DNA of 64,000 nt from Pleurotus djamor (taxonomy: Eukaryota; Basidiomycota; Agaricomycetes; Agaricales; Pleurotaceae): NCBI GenBank assembly GCA_029747585.1, contig JAPEVF010000013.1, positions 1 through 64,000 on the forward strand. The letters are read 5' to 3'. Below, piece by piece: positions 23,966 to 36,261 of the stretch. How positions within the stretch are numbered: the first letter of the stretch is position 1; each line of letters begins with the position of its first letter. The translations under genes were made by a program, and so were the position numbers. Below the pieces are notes generated by a model that searched no databases, was not told the DNA's origin, and saw nothing but the letters and a program-made list of their open reading frames with translations.

Positions 23966-24149
23966 ACTGTTTGCGTCGAGATTATCCGACGCTGGAACCG
24001 TGGATGGGGATTATACGAGTACCTAGAATTTTACGCGTTTTATGACCACAGGAGCCTGCCTCCTATCTTGGTCCAGGAGCACGATCACTTTGGCGTCTAA
24101 AATTTTCATGTTTTCCTTCTCGTACCACAGTCAACGTTCTCTTTCACAT
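23966..24149. other. Spacer
   Basis: Short flank between F4 and R4 with no gene. Confidence 0.3.
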
Positions 24150-26520
24150 TCTCTCGCCCACCAAGAGCAGGAAATCCCTCGGCCAATCCCGCCCGACGCC
24201 GCTCAATGATATCTCGAAAATTGGCCATGCCTTGTCTTTTGCTTCGCGCACCTGGGTAGCGACCACCCCGAGAGCCTGGTTTTCCAAGTGTGCGTGCTTT
24301 TCATAGTATTCTACAGACACCTCCTGATGCGAACCATGAGCTCAGGTTTACTCCCGCTCATCGCTACCAGCGGAACGTCGACTTGCGATCTTTTCTGGGT
24401 CATCGATTCATCTCCCAAGAACCTACTCTCCGATTGTTCATAGCAGATGCGAGCGAACGAGGGACACATTATTCCATTTTCCTCATATTCTTGGTGAGTT
24501 TCGCCGCTCTTTATAGTTTGGTTTCTCTCAGACGCACCGTAGCCATCCATCTCCGTCTCCCTCAGCTTCGCCGCACGCCTCCCCTTCTCACATCTGTCCA
24601 AGATACCCCGCAGCCCTCATCAAGCCGTTTTCTAGCGCTCCAAGCTTTAGCACGTCTTATCATTGGGCATGCAGCCCCTCGCTAGGTCAGGCTGGACAAG
24701 AGTTTGAGTTCTCGGACCTCGTGAGTTAACCCTCTGCCCTTTTTTCACCCCTCCTCTTAGAAGCCGTTGCTTTCAGTTTGCTTCGTGTATGCTATCCTCG
24801 ACTCGACGTCATCCAATTTCTCTTAGACGATGAACTGGTTTATCCCGTCCCATCCAGCCGTGAAGGTCGACGTTGGGAGGGTTTTGCTGATCTCGCTCAT
24901 GGTCCTCGGTGAGTTTCTCAATTTCTTCCCTATTGTTTCCCTCTGAGACCTATCCTATCCGTCTAGATCGTGTCGAATACGCTCTCCGCCCCACCCACAA
25001 AGCTTGTACCCGCCAACTTTCCTCCGGATGTCTTCGTCGTAGCAACATGCATCAACCAGCCGCCCAGTCCTATGTGTTGCCCCGAGATTCCGTATTAAGA
25101 TGTGACGCTGGTTTTCGAGGAGGGTGAGGTGTTGTATTAGGGAGTGGAAACGTCAACTTTCACGCTGTAAGTGCTCCTCAGTCGCTGTCTGTTCTTCCTG
25201 TTTTCAGAGCTGACTCGTTCTCCTTAGTCCTTTATCCTACATGCCCCTCCCTGACTCACGGTGCAGTCATCCCACATCAAACGCATCACAGTGCTACGCC
25301 CCATCTCTGGCTCCCATTCCTCCCCATAATCCGCTCACGCCTCACTGAATCACTCTACTCCGCCACTTGCGGTTGCGAGCTCTCCCTGCCCATGGTCATG
25401 AATCCCCTGCTCGTCGTCAGAAGCTCCTCTCCGTTATTGGCATTGAGGATGCTATCACCCCCTGCCATCACGCGAGTCGGTCATCGATGCCTGAGCTTAG
25501 CAACGTCGGCTGCGGACCCAGAATCGATCCCGACATAGACCCTTCAAGACAATGGGAACGCATCGACACGCTATCAACCCAGCCGCAGCTTCATGATTGT
25601 CGTCATAGTCCTTGCGTTCCTTCGCGTAGAAGCCTGTTCCATACCCACCGTACACACGCTTCATGAGTGTGTCAACTTCGACGGTAGCCCCGACCTCACA
25701 GATCCCCAGCTTTGTTCGATGCATGTACGGAGACCGCCGTCGTTGGCCTCAGTTTTAGTGACGAGCATGATGGGGAAGCAAGCAACATCCTTCCATCCTC
25801 CGTTACCATCATATCCCACCTCTGCGTTTGTGTACCCTCCTATACTTCCGGCTATCCCCCCGCCGCTCGTTGTCAGTTGGCCAGCATTCGCCAATGCCTC
25901 GCTGTTATGAACAGGCTTGGGTATGCTCGCCACTTTCGAACTTTCCATCCAGCGCGTCGCCGCCCCCAGTCGTTCATCGCGATGAACGAAATTCAAAGAT
26001 GAAGATGATGGTCGGGGTTAGCGAAGCGAGTTTATTGCCTTCTCCGAGCTACTGCTCTCCGCTTTGCCGCGAGCGCATTCCAGGCCATGGTTGTGCGTCC
26101 GGAGGAAGTGCTCTCAACCTCCATGCCATATCCTACATAGCTCGATGTCAGCTACCCATTGGTTTTCGGTTCTCGTTTCATAGTTCTATCCACTCTATCA
26201 TGGACTCTGCTGCGTACATAAGTCTATTAACGGACATTCTTTGGATCGCTTGTAGTTTTACTCTGTCTTTTCGCGTTCATGGTTGCTCTTCGTACAAGTC
26301 GTATTCCTTACTACTCTCGCTTTCATCGCATCCCTTCTTTGGACTTACCACGCACCGTACAATACGCTCCTCGCTTCTCCGTACCCGTTCTCTCATCCGC
26401 GAGTACAAGGACTTTTACATCTCTAGGTCCATTTTAGGCATATTTATGCTTGTCTACCCGTTTGTTGATGCCAATCATTGTACTCGTTTGACTCCTCTTC
26501 CACAAAACTTATGAAGTTCA
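24150..26520 (+). pseudogene. R4: decayed copy of an unrecognised multi-exon gene
   Basis: It is related to R5 and R6. Shared signs are donor/acceptor pairs of the form GTGAGT...CCCTCTGAGACCT...TAG (24911-24966 here), an exon word DLTDPQ (about 25690), an acidic stretch DEHDGEASNILPS (about 25756), and a 3' region beginning near the word ATGGACTCTG at 26200. The first exon and most frames are broken. R5 and R6 show that the ancestral protein began with a hydrophobic segment. No domain could be named. Confidence 0.42.
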
Positions 26521-26589
26521 CGTTCATTCATGACTTTACATTTCTGTAGCATTGCCAATTACTCGACAACACTGTACTCTAATCGCTGT

Positions 26590-26850
26590 TCAACTCAACC
26601 ATGTCGGCCACTGGCTCCTATTTCCAGCGATCACCGCTGCTATTTCTCAAGTCACAATCTCTCGCACTATTTGAACAGACTTTCTTCTTCGCGCCGACCA
26701 GATACACACATTGGCTAGGACTGAGCATTGGGATCGCTTCCTCGCCTGACGATGTGAGCGTAAGAGAGGTGGAAGGTTATGAAGTTGCTAATTGGACCTG
26801 GGGCAGCGCCAACCGTTGTCTCTCAACTTGTAATTCCCTGGCGGGGTAAT
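26590..26850 (-). pseudogene. SGNH hydrolase remnant D
   Basis: It holds two ends of a GDSL-type gene with the middle deleted. The part at 26590-26690 matches the last exon (Q-W-x-x-W-L-S before the stop), and the part at 26735-26850 matches the reverse of the first exon around APGQI and GDSY. No catalytic core remains. It lies after R4 just as SGNH copy C lies after R5, so it completes the third copy of the module. Confidence 0.55.
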
Positions 26851-27559
26851 GGGGAAAAGGTGCGAGAGCATGAGCTTCAAAACAAACTTGACTAGTCGTA
26901 GGAAGGGGTGTGTATTCCATACTCTATCTGGAGAGACGCACATTAACTTTAGAGCATAGGGTGGAGCAAGCCATAGCACAGTAAACTCACGATTCCAGCC
27001 TCCCCGACGAGGGCGAGTAGCAAGGTGACGAGTTGAAGAACCACCTTCGTCGTTGTTGAGGATAGCATTCCTGTCACCGAAAGCATCATGAGTGTCCTTT
27101 TCAAAAGCGTATGTTTGTTTCATCACGTTCGGGGTGCGTACGAGCAACTTTCCGCCCCAAGGAAGTTGAATATGTTAAGGTCCCAAAGTGTCTAGGGAAC
27201 AACACGTAAAAATTGGCCTCTGGTACCGGGGGCGTTGGCGAAGACCAACTCTCGAAAACATCAGACATGTATGAAGCAAAGGAGAATGACTTCGTTTCCT
27301 TCAAAGTTTCCCGATCTCAGAGGGGAATAGACTAAAATCTCACCTCCAAGTGTGTCAGAAGTTTCAAGTACATCAGACTTCTTGAAAGCAATGTTGAAAC
27401 GAGAAAACCAGCATCACAGGTTATTCATACCGAAGACAATGTTGCGGAGTAGGTTCAGTAGTATGCCGTGAAAAATTCATCCGGTCAAAGTCATCTTGTC
27501 TGGTATCATGTACAATTCGTGCGAGGACAAATGTAAATTACAAGTCTGGGGGACATACC
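26851..27559. other. No gene recognised
   Basis: A minus-strand frame at about 27101-27304 is open but unidentifiable. A plausible GTGAGT donor occurs near 26986. Not enough is visible for a gene call. Confidence 0.4.
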
Positions 27560-27616
27560 ACAAGCTCCTTATGCTGCCAGGTCGCGGTTGAGGGAGAGTG
27601 TGGAACGTGGAATAGT

Positions 27617-27662
27617 CAGGGTCGAGACGAACAATGGTGGTCGGAGGCTAAATGTGGTAAGT
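27617..27662 (+). promoter_or_regulatory. Upstream box shared by F-box genes (F5 copy)
   Basis: CAGGGTCGAGACGAACAATG, then GTGGTCGG and CTAAATGTGGTAAGTC, about 60-107 bp before the F5 ATG. It is nearly identical to the F6 copy. Confidence 0.5.
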
Positions 27663-27723
27663 CAAGTTGGGCCACCACGTCCTCCTCCTTCTCTCTATCC
27701 ACAACGTTCGTCAAACCATACAA

Positions 27724-29285
27724 ATGGTATGCTTCCCCATCTCACTTACGTGAGACTCATGTGTACTAACAATGCTCACAATCAGTGTCTAACGGCTCCG
27801 GAAAATGTTCAAGACACCCACGGCGTCGGGCAACGCGATTCGACCACTCGCGAGTCCCCTTCCAGTTATATCTCGCATCTCCCAGATGAGATACTCTTGG
27901 AGATCTTCATACGCAGACGCGACGCCGACAGAATTTCCTGGTATAATGGCACGGCTATACGCTGGCTGCATGTCACCACTGTCTGTGGTCGCTGGCGAAG
28001 TATCTGCCTAGCCACACCGTCATTGTGGTCGCATATCGACTTGGGGTTCAACAAGAGAGCGAACAACTTCGCCGATGCACTCCTACAACGTTCGAAGACA
28101 GCACGTTTGACATTGAACGTCGCTCTCACCCCGACCAAGGATGGGCAGCTTAGGAAGAAATTCTTCTTGGATGTCATGTCAACTCGGACTATCAGCTAGG
28201 TTCGACTTTTGATGGAAGCACTCGATATCGCGACGATTTGCGATGTCCTCGACCGTCGTTCAAGCGTCTGCGCTCCGTATCTTCGCTCTCTCGCGTTTCG
28301 CGGAGGCAGGCACCCAGAGAGACCCAGCGACTTCCTGTGGCCCCGAAATGCCTGCCCTCCGGGAGCTCTTCATTGATTCGATCTCGTTGCCATTGGAGTT
28401 CCCTTGCCTTCAAAGCCTCCAGTCTCTCCGGATAACCCTTCCATATCCCATCTCAATGACCGCAGTCCAAGTGCTCGGAATACTCCAAGCGACTCCTCTC
28501 ATTGAGAATGTCCTGCTCCACCATCTTTCCAGCGACGCCTCCGACGAATCCGAAGCCTCTGCTATACGTGAGTTTCCTCGTGTCNACCTACCCCATCTCA
28601 AAAGCCTTGTTCTACTCCTCAATTCCTTCGAACCGTTGAGGTGCTTTGACCGTTTGCACTTCCCAAGTACAACCGTCGTCACCCTCTCGCTTTTGTATCG
28701 AAATTTCGTCGATGAAAACTCAATGGAATCATCCATCCTACCCAACTTCTTGAAATCCCTCTCCGCAACTGGCTTTAGATCTGCCAAGTTCAATTCCGCA
28801 GTACCCCGTCTCCGCTCCAAAACCATCGAGTTGTACGATAACTTACAATCATCTCCCCCTCGTTTAACGATCTGTGAGTTGGACTTTGACCTTGCCCACC
28901 CTCTTATTCCTGTGCTCGGGTTGGAGCATGTGACGTTTGACCGAATCAACGACTGGGGTGATTCCCTCCCCTACATCAACGACGTCAAGTCGCTTAGGCT
29001 CGTGGACTGCCCTCTGCGCGGTTTGAATACACTCAAGGCTGCTGAAAACTCGGATGAACCGCCATCCTCCCGAAACTCGAGAAACTGTCTCTACACGGTT
29101 ATCAATTCAGCGGAGGAAAGAGGCAAGCGAAACGGAACGAACATCACAAGCTCCTGACCTTCTTGCAACCTCGAGCGGTCGCTGTGAGAATTGAAGGCGG
29201 ATCCGCTACCGCAGCAATCCAGAAATACTTATCGAAATTGCACGCGGAAATTGAGTGGTTTGATGTGGATTTTGGCGGGAAATAA
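27724..29285 (+). pseudogene. F5: F-box/LRR pseudogene, sister of F6
   Basis: ATG 27724-27726, intron 27727-27785 (59 nt, GTATGC...TACTAAC...ATCAG), then the main reading region to TAA 29283-29285. It is very similar to F6 over its whole length. Lesions: TAG 28197-28199 where F6 has the Gln codon CAG; one extra C in the CCCC run near 28340 that shifts the frame; and a further frame change near 29065 (F6 reads on through the TLHGYKFSGG block). There is also an N at 28585. The F-box (SYISHLPDEILLEIF) and start architecture are intact. Probably dead. Confidence 0.82.
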
Positions 29286-29689
29286 ATTGAAGGATGGGTT
29301 GTGTTTCACCAGCGAGAAAAAGAGAAATTTATTCTCCTGGAATCTATCACAATGGATTTTATGACTTTACGAATCTGTTTCCTTGCTACCTTGTAACCAC
29401 AATATCACCACCGCCATTTCAGGATCTCGACTGGAACTCGAGCACGGAGCAGTCTGCGTCAAGCGTCTTTCTCCACTTACTCAGGGCAATCGCGAGAAGG
29501 ACGTTAGACAAGGTAACGAGGCATTCACTCCTTTAGATCAGGGGAGTGGTCCCCTAAGTATCAGAGGAGCGCGAAAGCTCAGGCGCCTAAATTTTCCACC
29601 CATCCGTTCTTCTTCATTTCCTCCAAACTCGAACAACTCCCTCCATCATCCCCTTCGAACAACATTCAAGTACCATGAACCCGTCTCTC
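29286..29689. other. 3' flank of F5, shared with F6
   Basis: No gene. It contains AGGGGA-GTGG-TCCCCT (about 29539-29554), a 6-bp hairpin. The F6 flank has the same stem at 46873-46888 with a different loop. Confidence 0.4.
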
Positions 29690-32030
29690 ATGAATAGGCT
29701 CCATGATTCTCCAAGCACTGGTCATGCCCTGCCTCGCGTTTTGCGCAGCTAGGCAGTGGCCGTCCTGGGAGCCGTCTTCCTACTGTATATTCTTTCTTCT
29801 TTCTTTTCTCCTCGTACTAACCTTGATCTCAGGCTAAATACAGCTCGTCGCTGCGACCAGAGTTGCTGATCCCGATCCGCTCCGAAATCAGTCTACCCAT
29901 TGCAGACGCCTCTTCCAGGTTCGGGTAGTGAAACCTGCTTGCTAGTGTCATAGTGAGCTTCCTACCTCCTTTTCGGTGCCTCTCTCAGACTTTTTGTAGC
30001 AATGGTGGATGTATTCACTTCCCCCCAATGTCGCTGCGGGCATGTCTCAAGTCGTCATCAAGAAAGCTTGTCACTGGGTCAGGTTGATTTCGAGCTCACA
30101 ATACACGAACCTCGTGAGTCTTCCATTCACTTTTCCTCTTCTCCTTCTCTAAGAAGAGTCATAGCTCTGTCCGTGACTCGTATTTGCTTCCCTCCACCCA
30201 AACCCACCTCATTCCCGTTGCTCCACGAAACCGGTGTCAACACACACGGCCTGCTCTCGTTTAGCTCTCCAAGTCCTTTAACAAGGCCATCCCGTCACCT
30301 CGGGACGTTTGTCACCCCGGCTACTCTCAAATTTCCCAAGCCGGAGCCATAGGTCCGCAAAGTCAACACGCCCCCTGCACTGCGATCTTCGTTCTCCCAA
30401 CTTGTGTTCCTTCCGCCCAGCCCAGACGATTAAGGTCGATAGTGGATGTATTCGTTGCTCTTCCTTACGGAACCTGGTGAGTTCCTGACCACCTTCACTG
30501 CCGTTTCCCTCTGAGAGCTTTGTATTTACCTAGGTCACGTCGCCGAAGCTTCCCAGGACGCTCTCATTACCCTGTGCTCGCAAATTCAACGCTGCTGCGG
30601 CTACACCTGGGAATGACGTCAAACCGGCGGCAGTATCGTCCTCTGTCCGCCAAGGTGCCGCACCCACCATCGCCCCCAGTATGACTCACCTATGCTACCT
30701 TCGACTCGAAGCCACCTCAATGTTCCTCGGACGTTCTTGTCATTCCCTCCGGAAGCTAGGCTACTTTCAAGGTCAATGTCGTTAGGCATGGTCATTAGTG
30801 AGCTTCTGAGCTCCTCCCTTTCGTTCCCTTCTGAGACCTGTCCCATCTATCAAGATTGCGCCAATGACGCTCTCCATCCGTACCCACACAGTTTTCAGCG
30901 CTACTCGCGGAATGTCTCCGAAGCGACAGTATCAACTACTCTAGATACCCGGTTCTGCGCATTGTCTCAAGATATCGCACTGAACAGGTGCCACAGGTTA
31001 TTCAGGCGGTTTTGGTGTTGGATCAGGGAACTGGGGGGTCGTGTTCTTCCTCGTGTGGGTGTTCCTCTTTGACTCACGACCGCGAACTCATCTCACAGCG
31101 ATCGCATCACAGAGCCGCCGCTGTCTCTAGTGTTCATTTCTCATAATCCGTTCATGCTTCGCTGTCGCCACCTGCAATGCGCCCATCGCATCTCTTCTCT
31201 GCGTAGCTGGAATCGAATGCCTGTCCATACCCACCGTACACATGCGTCATGGACGATTCAGCTCGGATGGAATCCCCCACGTCACAGGGTCCCAGTTCGT
31301 CGACGCCTGTTCCAAGGCTACCGCAGTGGACATCGATGTTGATGACGAACTCGATGGCGAAGAAAGCAGCACCCTGTCACCCTCCGTCACCCCCAATTCC
31401 GACATCTTGGGCAGTGTACACTATTCCCCGCTTCCAACTATGCCCTCAACGCTCGTGCTTGATCAGCCAGCATTCACCGCTCTCTTCTCGTCACAAGTAG
31501 GTTGGGGTCTTCTCGCCACTTTCGAGCTTGCCAACGGGCGGTTCACTGTTTATTGCGATCAACAAAACTCAAAGATGAAGACAGAGACTTGGGATCGCGC
31601 AGTGAGCCCGTCGCCTTCTTGAATTTCCTCTATCTCCCATGCTGTACTCTTGCCGTATGGCTTCACGGCGTGCCCCCTGCTGGGTCTCCATTCTCTACTC
31701 TATTCCGAGTCTCGGTCTTCCTCTATATTCATGGACTGTCGCAGACAATGATGTATTCACGAACCGTCTTCGCAATACGTATGGACTTATACATTGACGC
31801 CGCTTCTGTTCATACAAACTTTGTTCCGTACTCCGTTTGCTATTATCCTATCCTTTCCTTGGACCCTCTACATATTCCCGAGTACAATTCTTTTCTCACT
31901 TCTCCTGCATATTCACGCGTGAATCCACGACTTTCTGCGCATATTAGTATGTTCATGCTGTCTCATTTGTTCTTCAATGCCAACTTCTTGTTATCTCTGT
32001 TGTTCGACCGCAAACCAACTATCTAGCCAC
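29690..32030 (+). pseudogene. R5: decayed copy of the unrecognised multi-exon gene
   Basis: The first exon codes for a hydrophobic signal-anchor-like segment, AVAVLGAVFLLYIL (about 29755), preceded by TAG where R6 has Trp. Repeated exon/intron units follow: donors near 29955, 30113, 30477 and 30799 share the GTGAG...CTGAGA...AG intron wording, so the gene probably had internally repeated exons. Near the end are a VLVLDQGT piece (about 31010) and an acidic piece DIDVDDELDGEESST (about 31330). Stops and frameshifts occur throughout. No family could be named. Confidence 0.45.
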
Positions 32031-32033
32031 CAT

Positions 32034-33130
32034 TCAACTCAACCATGCCGCCCACTGGCTCCCATTCCCCGCGATCACCGCTTCAATTTCCCTAGCGACA
32101 ATTCTGTCCGCTTGCTCGCTAGGATGCAACACATGATACCTTCCCAACCTTCCCATCGTAACCGTGAGTCCCACTTTACTGCCCCTAATTATCCGTCAAA
32201 CTTACCACAAATAACTATCTCTCGCGGGACCTTTCACATTTGCGCAGACTTTCTTTTTCTTTGCGTTCAACAGGCATCTGTTGATGATACCCCTCACGTT
32301 TGGTGCAACGGTCCCGCTGAGATACAGCTTCGGCTGCGTGAACAATGAACATGTCCCAGAACAGGCTGTAGGAATCGAAGAGAGCTTCGAGCGGAACGCG
32401 TTTTTGGTAAGTTAACCTTTCTGACCGTCAGACTTTGATTTATGCTCACCAATATGCGCACCATCCAACCTCTTAGCCATGTTCTCAAGAGTCAATTTGG
32501 CAATGTCGCTCCCGGATAACTAACACCAACTCCTTTATGAAGATATTTCCGTAGTACATGGGATGCGAGTTGGAGAGGTACCATCTAGAGTACAGATAGA
32601 ACAACGGTGCATGTTAGGTAAGTAACCTAGAGTATCTCGAATTGAAAAGACGGACGATCTCACATTTTGGAAGATGAAATAACATGCTCCGGTGTCATAC
32701 AACGTCTTTACCTAATACCCAGTTGGTAGAGCAATCAATCACATCGACCACGGATGTATGCTTTGCTCTTCCCCGTCAACAGCGAGCGCACTCCAACGTC
32801 GTTACTCCCGATCCAAAGTGTATACACCGTCCTCTCCAAGTCCAAAACCAATCGACCACTCAAAGTCTCATTGAAATAGCTCGGGAGCTGATACTCAAAA
32901 ACAGACCTTGAAGGGAATGTGATGTTCACCGAACACGTCGCGGCGGATTTGGCGCTTCGCACCCGAGAGCATCTGCACGTAGATTGGCTGATTCAGACAG
33001 GATTGTGCGATTATGCGTCGGGACCATCACCTCGCGTGACGATCTCAGTGTACATAGGAGTCGCCGTTAAAGTTAAAGGTTACAAAGTCGTTGATTTGAC
33101 CTAGAGCAACCCCAATTCCAAGAAAAAGAA
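32034..33130 (-). pseudogene. SGNH (GDSL/CE16-like) hydrolase pseudogene C
   Basis: From high to low coordinates the pieces align with SGNH copies A and B: a damaged GDSY block (about 33050) with a frameshift in the following residues, TVYTLWIGSNDVG (about 32810), PMYYGNIFIKEL, ALFDSY, and a last exon reading WYHVLHPSEQADRIVAREIE before a stop at 32034. There is no start codon or signal peptide. Several insertions break the frame. The last exon keeps the catalytic-His block, which copy B lacks, but the Asp three residues before the His is His here. Confidence 0.72.
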
Positions 33131-34483
33131 CAAGCCGTAATCCCGCCAAAGTGTGGATGATGATGACTGTGACGAATCTCCGCAATGCGCATGACGGCGT
33201 AAGTGGGTAGATGCATCGATCAAACTCAAAACACCGTTTACCTTGGACTTGCGGCTCACTTCAGCTCCTTTCGTAGTCCAGCTAGAGCACATGATAACGC
33301 CTTCTCCTCCACAGGAGTTGTACAACGGTTCCAGTATGGATTTTAGGGCGTAGCCACCTTGAAAGTTGAACGCAATGGTCGATTTCAGCGCGAACGATGA
33401 ACAAATCACAATGAATGTGCGAGAGAGGTGGGATGGAATTTATGGAATTTATGGGAGTTGGAGGGAGACTGACGTAGGTGACGTTGACGTTGGCAACTTG
33501 GCATTTGACATCGAAAGCAAAGGTAAAGGTGGAGGCAGCGGCGGAGATGGAGGCGGAGGTACGATGACATACTTAATACTGAAATCCGCCCTTGCGCGGA
33601 CTTGAGTATACGTATACTTACTCAACCCAGGGGCTAGGACATCGACTCGTCTCGGAGAGCTGTCACACAACTGTTCTGATGCAACCCGTTTCAAGTTCAA
33701 ACCATCCGAGTCAAAGATGTTGGTGGTGAATGGTGAATGGAAGGGTAGGTAGGAGGATGAATCGATGAATCGATGTCGATGAACAACCATTGAGTACTTG
33801 AGTATTGAATATTGACGTTTGAACGCGTATTCCAACTCCCGTTCTATACTCTATACTCTATACTCTATACTCTATGCTATACCACTGAGACGACCAGAAC
33901 CGTAGAACGTAGAAATCACCCCCCCCCCAAAAAAAAGAAAAAAAAACACGTATTCTCTCAAGATATCTAAAGATAGGATTCCTACATAGTATCGCACCAC
34001 ACCACACCACACCTCACACCTCACACATCCACGCCTACTCGGCAGTCAATGAGTCCAAGAATCCAAGAATACCAACACGGAATAACAATAGGACAACTAA
34101 AGCTTAAGGATAAAGATATCTAGCACACGGACGACCGGGACCGGGACCTGGGTGGGGGTGGAATACGCAAAAGAGATAAAAAGAGATAAAGATAAACGTG
34201 GACAATGTGGAACGCTCCACTATAGGGAACGCGAACACCGCGATATGGAACTACATTGCAACGTCCAACATCCAACGTCCAACGTCTAAAGCAACGTATC
34301 CGGAAAAACTTAAAAAAGTCCGTCCACTATCCCTACTCCCCACCCACACCCATATCCACTCCCCACCCACACCCATATCACTCCACAACGACACCCATAT
34401 CACTCCACCCCTCCATCACATGTCACAAACGAACCGCACATCGCATATACTCTATGTTCATAAATCAAATAACACCCGCCGTA
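33131..34483. other. No gene; microsatellite and low-complexity DNA
   Basis: No supported gene. At 33842-33879 there is a CTCTATA microsatellite. Near 33921 a C-run is followed by an A-rich run. At 34255-34285 the word CCAACGT is repeated. At 34340-34410 CACCCATATC repeats. Most of it is the 3' flank of the GDT1-like gene. Confidence 0.5.
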
Positions 34484-35563
34484 TCAAAACTCTCCACCCC
34501 CCTCCCCCCNAATATCGATATCCGCGGACATGACGATGGCTTCGTAGAGGTAGACGATGCCGAAGAGGAGGAAGAGGAGTGCGCCGCCGAGTGTTACTGT
34601 GTATACGCATAATAACATGATCAGTTTCAATTATACGAGAATGTGAGGAGTGGTGAGGATGAGGGGTGGAGGAAGGAGAGGAAAGAGGGAGGGGAGGGAA
34701 GGAAGGGAGGGAGGGAAGGAAGGGAACGCACCATGTTTAACGGATATCTTCGTAGACACGTATCGCCCACCGATGACGGCGAGGGCTGTACAGCACGAGT
34801 GGCCGATGACGGTGCCGGCCGTGACGACGTAGACGTTCTGCGTATAAGCATGGGTGAGTTGGGTTGTGTTTGGATTGGAGAGAGGGAGGGAGAGAAAACG
34901 TACATGAGCCGCGCCCAGGGCAATAGTCGCAATCTGACTGCGATCGCCCCACTCGCCAAGGAACGTCAACACAAACGCCTGCACGAACACAGGCCCCAAA
35001 AACAAACTACAGAAATTCCTTGCGCCTTCCGCTACTGACGTCTTCGTCCCCGTCTTCTTCGTCCCACTCGAACTCGAATTCGACCGGGCGTGTGTGTGTT
35101 TCCTCCCTCCCTCTTCCACCTCCTCCAGCGGAATAACNTCTCCTNCTTCNCCACCACCGCGTCGCCCAGTCCCATCCCTCTCCGCCTCATCCCCCTCAAT
35201 CTCCTCCTCCGCCTCCCTCANTCTCCTCCCTCAATCTTCTCACTCCCCCCCTTCATCCCCCTCGCCTCCCCAACCANTCCTCCCCCCAAAAACCAAAAAC
35301 AACACCCCCGCCGCAACCTGTGTCCACTTCCTCGGAATCACCGTCGGCAATATATGACCCATTGCGGCGGAGAGCAAGGACATGAGGAGCAGAGAGGAAA
35401 GGGCACCGGAGAAAACGAGGAGACGCGGGTGACGCATGGCGAGGATGGCGGCGATGAGGAAGGTTTTGTCGCCGATTTCGGAGAAGATGATCATGGTGAA
35501 GGATTGGAGGAAGGCTTGTGTGGGGGATTCGGTGCCGTTGGTGGGGATGGTTGACGATGACAT
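34484..35563 (-). CDS. GDT1: GDT1-like (UPF0016) cation/proton antiporter
   Basis: Exons 35563-34904, 34837-34732 and 34596-34484; introns of 66 and 135 nt; about 292 residues. It carries the two family motifs E-x-G-D-(K/R)-(T/S): EIGDKT at residues 29-34 and EWGDRS at about 204-209, each in a hydrophobic half made of several membrane segments, joined by an acidic, low-complexity loop. Yeast Gdt1 and human TMEM165 of this family move Mn2+ and Ca2+ into the Golgi in exchange for protons. The loop is poorly sequenced, with N at 35138, 35145, 35150, 35221 and 35277. A stop in the main frame at 35240-35242 lies between two N positions, while the total exon length still keeps the frame, so compensating base-count errors in G-runs are likely. 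The end is uncertain because of an N at 34510. Confidence 0.85.
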
Positions 35564-35984
35564 GGTGTGGGGTGTGGATGTATGCGCGTGGTATGGGTAT
35601 TTGAGGTATTTGAGGGTATGGGTATGGGTGTTCAAACAGATACCGCTCCAGAAGACGTGGTGGTGGTGAAAGCGAAAACGAGGGTGGGAGATAAGGAAAA
35701 TGAAAGGCTAAACATAGACTCTTTCTCTTTTTTCGTTTGCCGGCTCGTCGCGTAGCCCGTACCGCGTAATGCGTAGTGGAAGGGAGCACAAGGTGCAAGG
35801 TGCAAGGTAGCGGTTTTGGTCCCTCACTGAGGAAAAGAAAAGAAAAAGAAGACGTCGCCACGTCAACGTCAACGTCACCACAACCAAAAACGGGACTTTT
35901 CCCAAAGCCGATTACGTCATGTCATTGATCGAGCGCTTAGTCTAAACGCCCAACGCTCACATCGCAGCCATGTGGGAAAGACTA
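35564..35984. other. Upstream region of the GDT1-like gene
   Basis: No gene. It is the probable promoter region of the GDT1-like gene, bounded on the far side by the MITE. Confidence 0.4.
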
Positions 35985-36010
35985 CTGACCTAAAGGAATC
36001 AATTCGTCAG
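35985..36010 (+). repeat. Left terminal inverted repeat of the MITE
   Basis: 26 bp, perfect match in reverse complement to 36234-36259. Confidence 0.92.
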
Positions 36011-36233
36011 TCACGCGTCACGGGCCTCTCAGAAATGACGAAAAGTCACGCCCGTCACGCATTTCTGACGAAAATTATGGCGGAAAGTCACTCAAAATCA
36101 GCCCAAAATCAGCCCCCAGAGGCTATAAATTGACGAAAATTTCGTCTGCGGCGCCGGATCCGGAGTGTCACGCTAGGCCAGCCCACCTGCACCGAAACCA
36201 AAATTTCGTCGGGCCAGTCACGCGTCACCTCGC

Positions 36234-36259
36234 CTGACGAATTGATTCCTTTAGGTCAG
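36234..36259 (-). repeat. Right terminal inverted repeat of the MITE
   Basis: 26 bp, perfect match in reverse complement to 35985-36010. TA follows directly. Confidence 0.92.
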
Positions 36260-36261
36260 TA

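Larger units (their letters stand above)
27560..33130. repeat. Left arm of an inverted duplication (F5-R5-SGNH C)
   Basis: The order F-box (+), unrecognised gene (+), SGNH (-) matches, in reverse, SGNH (+), R6 (-), F6 (-) at 43600-48850. Similarity reaches beyond genes into F-box leaders and 3' flanks: for example, the block around 29500-29600 matches the reverse of 46850-46930. The arms are separated by about 10.5 kb. The left arm carries most of the damage. Confidence 0.7.
35985..36259. mobile_element. MITE with perfect 26-bp terminal inverted repeats
   Basis: The element is 275 bp long. Its first 26 bases (starting CTGACCTAAAGGAATCAA) are the exact reverse complement of its last 26 (ending TTGATTCCTTTAGGTCAG). 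It is flanked on both sides by TA (35983-35984 and 36260-36261), the duplication expected for Tc1/mariner-class insertion. It has no coding capacity. Inside, GTCACGCGTCAC occurs near both ends, and GACGAAAATTTCGTC is a perfect palindrome. It sits about 420 bp upstream of the GDT1-like start. Confidence 0.9.
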
